DNA of 64,000 nt from Lachnospiraceae bacterium (GTDB taxonomy: Bacteria; Bacillota; Clostridia; Lachnospirales; Lachnospiraceae): NCBI GenBank assembly GCA_910574185.1, contig CAJSZQ010000002.1:186001-250000 (forward strand). Direction: 5' to 3'. The translations under genes and the position numbers were made by a program. Each line of letters starts with the position of its first letter. Position 1 is the stretch's first letter. The notes under the pieces are model-generated. The model did no database searches. It worked only from the letters and a program-made list of their open reading frames with translations, and had not been told where the DNA came from. Of this stretch, positions 1-8,451 are shown in pieces.

Positions 1-1
1 G

Positions 2-277
2 AAACAGTTTTATATTTCACAGGGATTTGCGCATGGATTTCTTGTTTTAAGCGACGTGGCGGAGTTCTGTTATAAGTGTACGGATTTTTATCATCCGGGA
101 GATGAAGGCGGCCTTGCATGGAATGATCCGGAAATAGGAATTTTGTGGCCGGGCGTGATTGGCGAATACAAGGGAAGTGCATCGGCAAAAGGATATCGGT
201 TTGAGGATGGGACGGCGCTGAATTTGAGTGACAAAGATCAGAAATGGGACGGCTGGAAGGATACATTTAAATTTTAG
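2..277 (+). CDS. rfbC: dTDP-4-dehydrorhamnose 3,5-epimerase, C-terminal part (5' end outside window)
   Basis: The reading frame is open from base 2 to the TAG at 275-277 and lacks its start in the window. The visible 91 residues show the RmlC/RfbC cupin signature: an FYISQGFAHGF stretch, then the C-terminal motif around NDPEIGILWP. The enzyme makes dTDP-4-keto-L-rhamnose in the dTDP-rhamnose pathway. This fits the rhamnosyl-type glycosyltransferases that follow. An internal GTG at 56 is not a start, because the homology continues upstream of it. Confidence 0.85.
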   Translation, partial: KQFYISQGFAHGFLVLSDVAEFCYKCTDFYHPGDEGGLAWNDPEIGILWPGVIGEYKGSASAKGYRFEDGTALNLSDKDQKWDGWKDTFKF

Positions 278-345
278 AATCTGTTAAATTCCTTACTTCA
301 TATACCACAGCTTGCGTACGGGTGCACTGATATGATTTAAATACC

Positions 346-455
346 TATACCCCAGGGCACCCCTTAATACAAGCCTATGTCAGGGCAGGCGGACTTACGT
401 CCGATAAGGTATAGCCAAGGGCGCACCCTAATGCAGGCCCTGCCTCAGACGGCGC
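346..455. repeat. Imperfect direct repeat in the rfbC-glycosyltransferase gap
   Basis: Two roughly 45-bp copies lie at about 346-392 and 409-455. Both begin TATA(C/G)CC, continue through AGGGC and a C-rich CCCTTAAT or CCCTAATG core, and end in CAG plus G-rich sequence. A small CGGAC/GTCCG hairpin lies between them. The 202-bp gap holds no recognisable gene. The origin is unknown. Confidence 0.35.
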
Positions 456-479
456 ATGCATGTTTATACAGGAGAAAGA

Positions 480-2306
480 ATGGATACTTATAAGATTAGC
501 TGGATTAAAATAATAAAAAAGTTATCGCCCTATAATGTAAAAAAGGGTTTGCTTTACCTGAAACATTTCGGACCAAAGGAATTCTGGATTCGTTTGACAG
601 AACGGTTTCAGACTGACGATGTGAATTATGAGGAATGGTATCAGAACCATAAGCCTTCCGGCGAGGAGTTACAGAAGCAGAGGGAGAAAATCTTTTCTGA
701 TATGCCATTAATCAGCATTCTCGTGCCGGTGTATAATACTCCAGAAGGATTTCTGAAACAGATGATTCAGTCTGTGAGAAAACAGACCTACGGCAATTGG
801 GAATTGTGTATTGCTAATGCGAATCCGTCGAATGAACAGGTATCTGATATTTTAGATATAGCAGCAAGAAAAGATAAGCGGATTCGGGTAGTCCACGTAC
901 CGGAGAATGAGGGAATTGCACAGAACACCAACGCGGCCCTGCGAATAGCAAAGGGAGAGTATGTGGGTCTTTTGGATCATGACGATTTGCTTACGCCAGA
1001 CGCTCTGTATGAGATGGTAAAGGCGTTGAATGAAAATGGCAGGCCGGAGGTGCTTTATTCCGATGAGGATAAGGTGAGTACAGATTTATCCGAGCATTTT
1101 CAGCCTCATATGAAGCCGGATTTTAATAAGGATTTGCTGCGTTCCAATAATTATATCACACATTTTTTTGTGGCTTCTAAAAGTCTGATAAACCGTATCG
1201 GCGGTTTTGACGGGGCATATAACGGCGCGCAGGATTACGATTTAATTTTGAGGTGTACAGAGCAGGCGGAGGGGATTGTGCATATTCCCAGAATACTCTA
1301 TCACTGGCGTGTTCATAAGGCGTCTACAGCAGATAATCCGGCCAGCAAGAAATATGCCTTTGACGCTGGGAAACACGCCGTTGAGGCACATTTGAAACGA
1401 TGCGGCGAGACAGGGGAGGTAAGTCATACAAAAGATCTTGGATTCTATCAAGTGAAGTATTCTGTGCAGGGGAAGCCGCTTGTGTCCATTATTATTCCGA
1501 ATAAGGACCAGGTGGAAGCGCTGGCGCAGTGTCTGGAATCTGTTGAGAAATCAAGTTATCCGAATTATGAAATTATAATTGTAGAGAATAACAGTGAGAA
1601 TAAGGAGACGTTTGCATTTTATCAGAAGATTCAGTCAGAGCGGATTCGGGTTGTAGTCTGGGAGGGAGAGTTTAATTATTCCGGAATTAATAATTATGGT
1701 GTTAAATATGCAAAAGGTGATTATCTGATTCTTTTGAATAACGATATAGAAGTGATTGCAAAAGACTGGATGGAAGAGATGTTAGGCAACTGCCAGCGAG
1801 AAGATGTCGGCGTTGTCGGGGCTAAGCTTTATTATCCGGATGATACGATTCAGCATGCCGGTATTGTAGTCGGTATCGGCGGAGTAGCGGGCGCCGTATT
1901 TGTAGGAATGCCTGGCGCTTATTCGGGATATTTTCATAAAGCGTCAATTCAGCAGAATTTAAGTGCAGTGACCGCTGCCTGTATGATGGTGAAACGTTCA
2001 GTGTATGAAGAACTGGGTGGGCTGGAAGAGAAGCTGAAAGTTGCGTTCAACGATGTGGATTTTTGTCTGAGGGTTCGGGAGAAAGGGTACTTAGTAGTAT
2101 ATAATCCGGCTGTGGAGTTATACCACTATGAATCCAAGTCCAGAGGGGTAGAGGATTCAAAGCAGAAAGTACGCAGATTTCAAAATGAGATTGAATATAT
2201 GCGGAAACATTGGCTGAAGCTGCTGAAAGATGGCGATCCCATGTATAATCCGAATCTAACGCTGACCAAGTGGGATTATACGTTGAAAAACAATCAAAAA
2301 GGATAA
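480..2306 (+). CDS. Tandem-domain family 2 glycosyltransferase (rhamnosyltransferase-like)
   Basis: The protein has 608 residues with two GT-A domains. The first starts near residue 76 (ISILVPVYNT) with a DHDD metal-binding motif near 166. The second starts near 333 (VSIIIPNKD) with LLNNDIEV near 418 and a C-terminal NDVDFCLR. Each domain probably transfers a sugar, most likely rhamnose, from an activated nucleotide to a lipid-linked glycan on the cytoplasmic face. ATG at 480 is preferred over the upstream in-frame ATG at 456 because AGGAGAAAG sits just before it. It follows an rfbC-type gene and precedes two more polysaccharide genes 5 bp and about 1.2 kb downstream. The exact sugar and linkage cannot be read from the sequence. 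Confidence 0.85.
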   Translation: MDTYKISWIKIIKKLSPYNVKKGLLYLKHFGPKEFWIRLTERFQTDDVNYEEWYQNHKPSGEELQKQREKIFSDMPLISILVPVYNTPEGFLKQMIQSVRKQTYGNWELCIANANPSNEQVSDILDIAARKDKRIRVVHVPENEGIAQNTNAALRIAKGEYVGLLDHDDLLTPDALYEMVKALNENGRPEVLYSDEDKVSTDLSEHFQPHMKPDFNKDLLRSNNYITHFFVASKSLINRIGGFDGAYNGAQDYDLILRCTEQAEGIVHIPRILYHWRVHKASTADNPASKKYAFDAGKHAVEAHLKRCGETGEVSHTKDLGFYQVKYSVQGKPLVSIIIPNKDQVEALAQCLESVEKSSYPNYEIIIVENNSENKETFAFYQKIQSERIRVVVWEGEFNYSGINNYGVKYAKGDYLILLNNDIEVIAKDWMEEMLGNCQREDVGVVGAKLYYPDDTIQHAGIVVGIGGVAGAVFVGMPGAYSGYFHKASIQQNLSAVTAACMMVKRSVYEELGGLEEKLKVAFNDVDFCLRVREKGYLVVYNPAVELYHYESKSRGVEDSKQKVRRFQNEIEYMRKHWLKLLKDGDPMYNPNLTLTKWDYTLKNNQKG

Positions 2307-2310
2307 ATAT

Positions 2311-3264
2311 ATGTGTGAAGTTACGGTTGTGATACCAAATTATAACGGGCAGAAATATTTGCTTCCCTGTTTGAGGGCATTATATGAATCGTCAAATGTG
2401 GAGATGCATGTAATTGTAGTTGACAATGGTTCGGAGGATCAGAGCATTACAGATGCAAAAGAGCTATTTCCACAGGTAAACTATATTTTGCTTGACAGGA
2501 ATTATGGTTTCTGCCGGGCGGTTAATGTAGGAATCCGGACGGCGGATACGGAGTATGTGCTTCTGCTTAACAATGATACGGAAGTGTGCGTTGGATTTGT
2601 TGAGAAACTCTTACGCAGGATTAAAAGGAATCCGCTTATATTTTCTGTAGAGGCTAAGATGCTGCAATATGGTAACCATGAATTGATTGATAGCGCAGGA
2701 ACTTATTATAATGCGCTGGGCTGGGCGTTTGCCAGAGGGAAGGATGCTTCTGTAAGGAAGTATAATAGACAGTGTCGGACCTTTGCTGCGTGCGCAGGCG
2801 CGGCGATTTACCGGAAAGCAGTGTTTGAGGAAATCGGGTATTTTGACGAGAAACATTTTGCTTATTTAGAAGATATTGATATTGGGTATCGTGCAAGGAT
2901 TTATGGATATATTAATCTGTATGAACCAAAGGCACAGGTGATCCATGTGGGAAGCGCTGCGAGCGGCTCCAGATATAATGAATTTAAGACCAGATATTCT
3001 GTGAGAAATAATATTTATCTGATTTATAAGAATATGCCTGTCTGGCAGATAGTACTGAATCTGCCGTTTCTGATGATAGGATTTTTCATTAAAGCGCTAT
3101 TTTTTTGGAAAAAAGGTCTTGGCAGCGTGTATTTGAAAAGTTTGAAAGATGGTTTCGCAATTTGCGACGCCGGCAATAAAGTGATATATGACAGAAGCCG
3201 CTTAAAGAATTATCTGCGAATCCAGGCGGAACTCTGGATAAATGTGGCGCGAAGGCTTTCCTGA
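2311..3264 (+). CDS. Family 2 glycosyltransferase, WbbL/rhamnosyltransferase-like
   Basis: A 317-residue single-domain GT-A enzyme. VVIPNYNG at the N-terminus binds the nucleotide part, VVDNGSED follows, LLNNDTEV near residue 85 is the DxD-type site, and LEDIDIGYRA near 190 is the conserved acidic motif of the acceptor side. A hydrophobic stretch near 245-270 may be membrane-associated. It starts 5 bp after the previous stop codon and so belongs to the same operon. By family it is probably a rhamnosyltransferase; the specificity is inferred. Confidence 0.82.
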   Translation: MCEVTVVIPNYNGQKYLLPCLRALYESSNVEMHVIVVDNGSEDQSITDAKELFPQVNYILLDRNYGFCRAVNVGIRTADTEYVLLLNNDTEVCVGFVEKLLRRIKRNPLIFSVEAKMLQYGNHELIDSAGTYYNALGWAFARGKDASVRKYNRQCRTFAACAGAAIYRKAVFEEIGYFDEKHFAYLEDIDIGYRARIYGYINLYEPKAQVIHVGSAASGSRYNEFKTRYSVRNNIYLIYKNMPVWQIVLNLPFLMIGFFIKALFFWKKGLGSVYLKSLKDGFAICDAGNKVIYDRSRLKNYLRIQAELWINVARRLS

Positions 3265-3347
3265 GTATCTTAGTATCCGTTAGTCGGCAGTTCGCTGGAA
3301 TGTTGTTCCGCCTGTTTGGAGAGATGCTTCTGATTTAATTTGCGAAT

Positions 3348-3374
3348 GTTGCTGTGAACGGAGTGAACAGTAAC
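3348..3374. repeat. Small palindromic extragenic repeat, copy 1
   Basis: GTTGCTGT pairs with ACAGTAAC around a GAACGGAGTGAAC loop. Related hairpins occur at 4894-4911 and 43917-43941, all outside genes. It lies between a glycosyltransferase and the promoter at 3414. Confidence 0.5.
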
Positions 3375-3413
3375 GTGAAAGTAATTCCTTAAGGGACCTT
3401 AAGACTCTGTGTA

Positions 3414-3442
3414 TTGCCCTTTTGCGGGAAATATAGTATGAT
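3414..3442 (+). promoter_or_regulatory. Sigma-A-type promoter of the WbaP-like gene
   Basis: TTGCCC at 3414-3419 and TATGAT at 3437-3442 are separated by exactly 17 bp. Transcription would start near 3449, about 27 bp before the TTG start codon of the sugar-phosphate transferase. Confidence 0.6.
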
Positions 3443-3475
3443 AGTAGAAATGTAAAAACAAAAGACGGTGATATT

Positions 3476-4879
3476 TTGATTAAGAATAACCAGCATATTT
3501 TGAATCGGGCGCATATTTTTCTGGATGCAGCAGTCATTATCGTATCCTATGCTCTGTCATGGTATTTACGGTTTAAGTCGGGAATATTTCCGGTAGACGC
3601 ATGGTATTTATCGATAAGGGTATATATGTCTGCCCTTATTTTTATTGTTCCCGGGTATTTAATATTGTATTATGTATTTCAGTTATATACGCCGAAGCGG
3701 GTGCAGGGGCGCAGACTGGAAGCATGGCATGTGATTCAGGCTAATACCATAGGGTTTATGGCGTTTATTCTGATTTTATATGTGCGGCATCAGACAAATT
3801 TTTCCAGGCGGATGCTGTTTATATTTTTCTGCATTAATATATTCTTAGAAGTATTGATGCGTAATGTGATTCGGATGTTTTTAAGAAAGATCCGAAGCCG
3901 GGGCTTGAATCAGAAGCATATTCTTCTGATTGGATATAGCAGAGCGGCAGAACAGTATATTGACCGGATTCTCCAGAATCCCCAGTGGGGATACACCATT
4001 CGGGGAATTCTTGCAGATAATTCGCCGAGAGGAACGGAATATAAGGGGATTAAGGTTTTGGGTAGAATTGAGAATCTCATGATTGTGCTTCCCCAGAATA
4101 GACTGGATGAGATTGTAATTACACTTGGTCTTGCAGAATACCATAAATTGGAGCGCATTGTGAAGATGTGCGAGAAGTCTGGCGTGCACACTAAATTTAT
4201 TCCGGATTATAATAATGTGATACCTACCAAACCGTATACAGAGGATATTTTAGGGCTTCCGGTGATTAATATCCGCAGAGTTCCTTTAAGCGATCCGCTA
4301 AATAAGCTGGTGAAGCGGATTATTGATTTGATTGGCGCGACTGTTGCACTTGTAGTTTTTTCGCCGGTTATGGCAGGTACAATGATTGCGATTAAACTGA
4401 CGTCGCCTGGACCGTTAATTTATAAACAGGAGCGGGTAGGATTGCAGAACAGGCCTTTTGAGATGTACAAGTTTCGCTCTATGGTTGTGCAGGATGAAGA
4501 ATCTGAAAAGAGGCGATGGACTGTCAAAGACGATCCCAGGGTAACCAAAGTTGGTAGATTTATCCGCAGGACAAGTATCGACGAGCTCCCCCAGCTTATT
4601 AATGTATTTAAGGGAAATATGAGTCTGGTGGGACCGAGGCCTGAGAGAACGCAGTTTGTGGAGAAATTTAAGGAAGAAGTTCCGAGATATATGATCAAGC
4701 ATCAGGTAAGACCAGGGCTTACAGGATGGGCGCAGGTAAATGGATATCGGGGAGACACTTCGATTAAGAAGAGAATTGAATGCGATTTGTATTATATAGA
4801 GAACTGGACGTTAGGACTGGATTTTAAGATATTGATTATGACTTTTTTTAAGGGTTTCGTCAATAAAAACGCTTACTAA
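3476..4879 (+). CDS. Undecaprenyl-phosphate sugar-1-phosphate transferase (polyprenyl glycosylphosphotransferase, WbaP/CpsE type)
   Basis: A 467-residue membrane protein. Four or five hydrophobic segments in the first 140 residues precede a nucleotide-binding-like middle domain ([12 protein letters not shown] near 145). The C-terminal bacterial sugar-transferase domain starts near residue 278 and carries [15 protein letters not shown] and SLVGPRPER. It starts the repeat unit by moving a sugar-1-phosphate, typically glucose or galactose, onto undecaprenyl phosphate. The start codon is TTG at 3476, preceded by GGTGAT; no ATG or GTG occurs near the start of the homology. Its own promoter lies directly upstream. 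Confidence 0.85.
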   Translation: MIKNNQHILNRAHIFLDAAVIIVSYALSWYLRFKSGIFPVDAWYLSIRVYMSALIFIVPGYLILYYVFQLYTPKRVQGRRLEAWHVIQANTIGFMAFILILYVRHQTNFSRRMLFIFFCINIFLEVLMRNVIRMFLRKIRSRGLNQKHILLIGYSRAAEQYIDRILQNPQWGYTIRGILADNSPRGTEYKGIKVLGRIENLMIVLPQNRLDEIVITLGLAEYHKLERIVKMCEKSGVHTKFIPDYNNVIPTKPYTEDILGLPVINIRRVPLSDPLNKLVKRIIDLIGATVALVVFSPVMAGTMIAIKLTSPGPLIYKQERVGLQNRPFEMYKFRSMVVQDEESEKRRWTVKDDPRVTKVGRFIRRTSIDELPQLINVFKGNMSLVGPRPERTQFVEKFKEEVPRYMIKHQVRPGLTGWAQVNGYRGDTSIKKRIECDLYYIENWTLGLDFKILIMTFFKGFVNKNAY

Positions 4880-4893
4880 ATGTGTGTGCGGAT

Positions 4894-4911
4894 GTAACAG
4901 TGAACCGTTAC
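4894..4911. repeat. Small palindromic extragenic repeat, copy 2
   Basis: GTAAC at 4894 pairs with GTTAC at 4907-4911, with a CAGTGAAC core shared with the copies at 3348 and 43917. It lies in the 101-bp gap before an LCP gene. Confidence 0.4.
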
Positions 4912-4980
4912 GCGCGGACAGCGCAGAAAGTATACGGTCCCAATTAATAAGACTTCTATGATAATTAGGAGAATTCGGTT

Positions 4981-6072
4981 ATGAGGCAAAGAAACGGCGG
5001 CGACAAGCTGGACAGAAGGCGGCGGGAGCTGCGCAGGCAGAGACAGAGAAAGAGGAGAAAAAGAAGAATTCTGGTCCTGACTGTGGAGCTCTTATTGCTG
5101 TGTATACTGGGTGTGGTAGCTTTCGGTATGTTTAAACTGGACAAATTAAATACTACGTCAATGAACGGTCTGCTGAATAATGGACTGAGTCAGGAAGGAT
5201 ATATGAACGTGGCTCTTTTTGGTACGGATAACCGCGCCGGTGAGACGGACGGAGTGAGAAGCGACTGTATTATTGTGGCCAGTATAAATAATGAAACAAA
5301 AGAAGTGAAGCTTTTGTCTGTATATCGGGATACTTTTTTAAAGACGGGGGACGATACTTTTGATAAAGCAAATTCTGCCTATGCTTTTGGCGGTCCAGAG
5401 GCTGCGATTAATATGCTGAACCGGAATCTTGATTTGGATATTGAGAATTATGTAGGAGTTAATTTTCTGGCGCTTGCGGACGTGGTAGATTTGCTGGGAG
5501 GGATTGAGCTGGATTTAACAGATGAAGAAGTTGTTCATATGAATAACTATTGTGTAGAAACATCGGAAATTACTGGAAAAACCTATGAAAGGATTGAACC
5601 GGAGGTGGCGGGAACTTATCGTTTGAACGGTGTTCAGGCTGTTTCTTATACCAGAATCCGCTATACGGCAGGAGGGGACTTTAAACGGACAGAGAGACAA
5701 AGACTCGTCATCAATAAAATTGTTGAAAAAGCGAAAAGTGCAAAGTTAACTACGATTAACGAGATTATTGATACGGTATTTCCAGAGATTTCAACCAGTT
5801 TTACTTCTGGAGAAATTCTGAAGTTAAGCGCGGGGCTTTTAAAATATTCAATTGGGGAAACGGAAGGATTTCCGCAGAATACAGCGCTTCCGGAGTCAAT
5901 ACCGGGGTATAGTGGTTCTTATGTAGTGCCGGTTGGATTAGAACAGAATGTGAGAAGGGCGCATGAATTTCTATTTCCGGAGAAGGAGTACAAGCCTACA
6001 GATACATTGACAGAGATTAGTAATGAAATCTGTGATTTGACTGATGTATACCCGGAAACTGCGGAGGAATAA
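4981..6072 (+). CDS. LytR-CpsA-Psr (LCP) family glycopolymer ligase
   Basis: A 363-residue protein with a very basic cytoplasmic N-terminus (residues 1-25), one transmembrane helix near 28-50 and an extracellular LCP domain from about 72 to 230. GTDNRAGETDGVRSD holds the conserved Arg and Asp residues that bind the polyprenyl pyrophosphate. LCP proteins move undecaprenyl-linked glycopolymers onto peptidoglycan. ATG at 4981 follows AGGAGAATTCGGTT. The protein is a close paralogue of the LCP protein at 7113, and the two flank one glycosyltransferase. This fits attachment of the polysaccharide made by the genes upstream. Confidence 0.88.
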   Translation: MRQRNGGDKLDRRRRELRRQRQRKRRKRRILVLTVELLLLCILGVVAFGMFKLDKLNTTSMNGLLNNGLSQEGYMNVALFGTDNRAGETDGVRSDCIIVASINNETKEVKLLSVYRDTFLKTGDDTFDKANSAYAFGGPEAAINMLNRNLDLDIENYVGVNFLALADVVDLLGGIELDLTDEEVVHMNNYCVETSEITGKTYERIEPEVAGTYRLNGVQAVSYTRIRYTAGGDFKRTERQRLVINKIVEKAKSAKLTTINEIIDTVFPEISTSFTSGEILKLSAGLLKYSIGETEGFPQNTALPESIPGYSGSYVVPVGLEQNVRRAHEFLFPEKEYKPTDTLTEISNEICDLTDVYPETAEE

Positions 6073-6073
6073 G

Positions 6074-7027
6074 ATGAAGGATACGAAAATTGATGTCGTA
6101 ATACCGGTATATAAACCGGGAATGGAGTTGAAAGAGCTGCTGCGAAGGCTTAGCCTTCAGAGACAGAAGATAGGAACCGTCTATCTGATGCACACAAAAG
6201 ATGGAAATAATTTGAAGCAGTCGGAATTAACAGCAGGGTATGATAATATTATCATAGAGGAGATTGATTTGGATGAATTTGATCATGGAGGTACCAGAGA
6301 TAAAGGAATCGGTATGTCAGATTCGGAATATGTACTTTTTATGACACAGGATGCTATTCCGGCTGATCGGAACCTTACAGTACGGCTGATGGAGGCTATG
6401 TCGGATACAGATGTGGCGGTGGCATATGCCAGACAGCTTCCAAAGAAAGACTGTCATTTGTTGGAGCGTTATATCCGGGCTTTTAATTATCCGGCAGAAA
6501 GTATGGTGAAGCAGAAGGAGGATTTGAATAGACTGGGGATTAAGACTTATTTTTGTTCAGATGTCTGTGCGCTCTACCGAAAGGAACTTTATGTTAAACA
6601 GGGTGGATTTGAAAACAGGATTATATTTAATGAAGACATGTTATATGCTGCAAAAAGTATACAAAATGGATATAAGATTGTCTATGCGGCAGATGCGAAA
6701 GTAATACATTCTCATAACTATACGAATATGCAGCAGTTTCGCCGTAATTTCGATTTGGCTGTATCCCAGGTCCAGCATCCGGAAGTTTTTGGCGGAGTGA
6801 AATCTGAAAAAGAAGGGATTCGGATGATAAAGAATACAGCATTGCACTTTATTAAGCATGGACGTCCGATGACGGTTGTAAGACTGCTTATATCCAGCGC
6901 TGCAAAATATCTGGGATATCTGGCGGGAAAGCATTATGAAAAACTTCCTGCAGACATTGTCGAAAAATGTTCCATGAGCCCGGCATATTGGAGATTCTAT
7001 CGAAATAGTAAAAAGTCATGGAAATAA
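6074..7027 (+). CDS. Family 2 glycosyltransferase (rhamnosyltransferase-like)
   Basis: A 317-residue enzyme beginning KIDVVIPVYKPG, with EFDHGGTRDKG near residue 75 and MTQDAIP near 92 as the acidic DxD-like site. The middle GT domain ends in NEDMLYAAK, typical of RfbF-like rhamnosyltransferases. ATG at 6074 begins 1 bp after the LCP stop codon and is preceded by GGAGGAATAAG, which overlaps the end of that gene and shows tight translational coupling. An in-frame upstream start inside the LCP gene is not needed. Confidence 0.82.
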   Translation: MKDTKIDVVIPVYKPGMELKELLRRLSLQRQKIGTVYLMHTKDGNNLKQSELTAGYDNIIIEEIDLDEFDHGGTRDKGIGMSDSEYVLFMTQDAIPADRNLTVRLMEAMSDTDVAVAYARQLPKKDCHLLERYIRAFNYPAESMVKQKEDLNRLGIKTYFCSDVCALYRKELYVKQGGFENRIIFNEDMLYAAKSIQNGYKIVYAADAKVIHSHNYTNMQQFRRNFDLAVSQVQHPEVFGGVKSEKEGIRMIKNTALHFIKHGRPMTVVRLLISSAAKYLGYLAGKHYEKLPADIVEKCSMSPAYWRFYRNSKKSWK

Positions 7028-7028
7028 G

Positions 7029-7057
7029 TTGAAATTTTACAGGAAATAAGGTAATAT
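7029..7057 (+). promoter_or_regulatory. Sigma-A-type promoter upstream of the second LCP gene
   Basis: TTGAAA at 7029-7034 and TAATAT at 7052-7057 are separated by 17 bp. The first base of the -35 follows the previous stop codon directly. The predicted transcript begins near 7064, about 50 bp before the LCP start at 7113. Confidence 0.6.
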
Positions 7058-7112
7058 GTAAGTCGAGTTGTTACATTTATTAAGGAAATGTTACAAAAGA
7101 AAGGATGTTACA

Positions 7113-8426
7113 ATGGCGAGGAAATCAAGGAAAAGAAAGCGGAGGGGTTCTGGAAGCTGGTCTGTTTGGACGAAATTAGGCGTCATGATTTGCAGTATAC
7201 TGGCAATCGTTGTAGCTACAGGTATGGTTATTGTAGCAAGCAAAATGACAAAGATTGAGATAACAAAGCTTGATACGGATAAGCTCAATATAGCAAAGGC
7301 AGAAGAAGAGACGGAAACAGGATACCTGAATGTAGCTTTGTTTGGACTTGATTCCAGAGAGAATGATTTGGGGAGAGGGAATCGAAGCGATACCATGATG
7401 ATTGCCAGCCTCAATAAGGAGACGAAAGAGGTAAGACTAGTCTCTATTTACAGAGACACGTTATTGCAGTTGGACGACGGAAGTTATAATAAAGCAAACG
7501 CGGCATATTCCTTTGGCGGCCCAGAGGGGGCGATTTCTTTGATTAACCGTAATCTGGATATGAATATCGAGAAATATGTGTCGGTTAATTTCAATGCTCT
7601 GGTAGATGTTATCGACGCGCTTGGAGGAGTGGATATTACAATGGCTGCGCCGGAGGTTGTTCACATGAATAATTATTGTGTGGAGACTTCAAAGGTTACC
7701 GGGAAGAGTTATACAAAGATTGAGCCGGAAGTGGACGGGACCTATCATCTGAATGGCGTGCAGGCAGTATCTTATTCCAGAATCCGGTATACTGCCGGCG
7801 GAGATTTTCAGCGGGCAAGCAGACAGCGGCTGGTACTCTCATTGATTGCAGAGAAGGCCCAGAGTATGAGTTTAAGTACAATTAATAAAATAATTGACAG
7901 TGTGTTTCCCCAGGTTTCAACGAATTTTACTTTAGCAGAGATGGTCAGATATGCCAAGGATTTTAAGAAATATACGATGGGTGAGTCTATGGGATTTCCT
8001 GAAAATAATACCTTTGGTACGTTGGATGGACCGGGAAGCGTAGTTCTTGCGGATACGTTGTGTTCTAATGTGCTGGATGTCCATGGATTTCTGTTTGGAA
8101 GCGACGGATATAAGGTTTCCTCGGATATCGAAAAGATTGAGGACGAGATTGCATTCAAGATGACAGGATCTTCTGGTAATGACTCCTGGGATGACAGTAA
8201 CTGGGATGATGATTCCTGGAATGATGATGCAGACTATGGTTACAGTAATAATGATAGCGGTGGTTATGATAACAGTGACTGGAACGGCGGAACGGATAAT
8301 GATTACTACGGCGATACCGGAGGAGACGGGGGTTATGATGGAACCGGAGATACGGATTATGATGACGGAACCGGAGGTACGGACTATGGTGATGGTGATG
8401 GGGAATCGTCACAGAGTTATGAGTAA
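7113..8426 (+). CDS. LCP family glycopolymer ligase with Asp/Gly/Tyr-rich tail
   Basis: A 437-residue protein with a basic N-terminus (RKSRKRKRR), a transmembrane helix near residues 22-45 and an LCP domain containing GLDSRENDLGRGNRSD. It is highly similar to the LCP protein at 4981 over the catalytic domain. From about residue 350 it carries a low-complexity tail of Asp, Gly, Asn, Tyr, Ser and Trp that the paralogue lacks. The tail is probably extracellular and acidic. ATG at 7113 is chosen because AAAGGATG precedes it; the longer frame from 7068 would start inside the promoter region. A gene for a cohesin-domain protein follows 25 bp later. Confidence 0.85.
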   Translation: MARKSRKRKRRGSGSWSVWTKLGVMICSILAIVVATGMVIVASKMTKIEITKLDTDKLNIAKAEEETETGYLNVALFGLDSRENDLGRGNRSDTMMIASLNKETKEVRLVSIYRDTLLQLDDGSYNKANAAYSFGGPEGAISLINRNLDMNIEKYVSVNFNALVDVIDALGGVDITMAAPEVVHMNNYCVETSKVTGKSYTKIEPEVDGTYHLNGVQAVSYSRIRYTAGGDFQRASRQRLVLSLIAEKAQSMSLSTINKIIDSVFPQVSTNFTLAEMVRYAKDFKKYTMGESMGFPENNTFGTLDGPGSVVLADTLCSNVLDVHGFLFGSDGYKVSSDIEKIEDEIAFKMTGSSGNDSWDDSNWDDDSWNDDADYGYSNNDSGGYDNSDWNGGTDNDYYGDTGGDGGYDGTGDTDYDDGTGGTDYGDGDGESSQSYE

Positions 8427-8451
8427 GATGGTATTTGGGAGATGATAAAAA

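Noticed and set aside
8155-8445. His/Ser-rich and Met/Thr-rich ORFs on both strands over the LCP tail
   Set aside because: These are frame shadows of the Asp/Gly/Tyr-rich low-complexity tail of the LCP protein at 7113.
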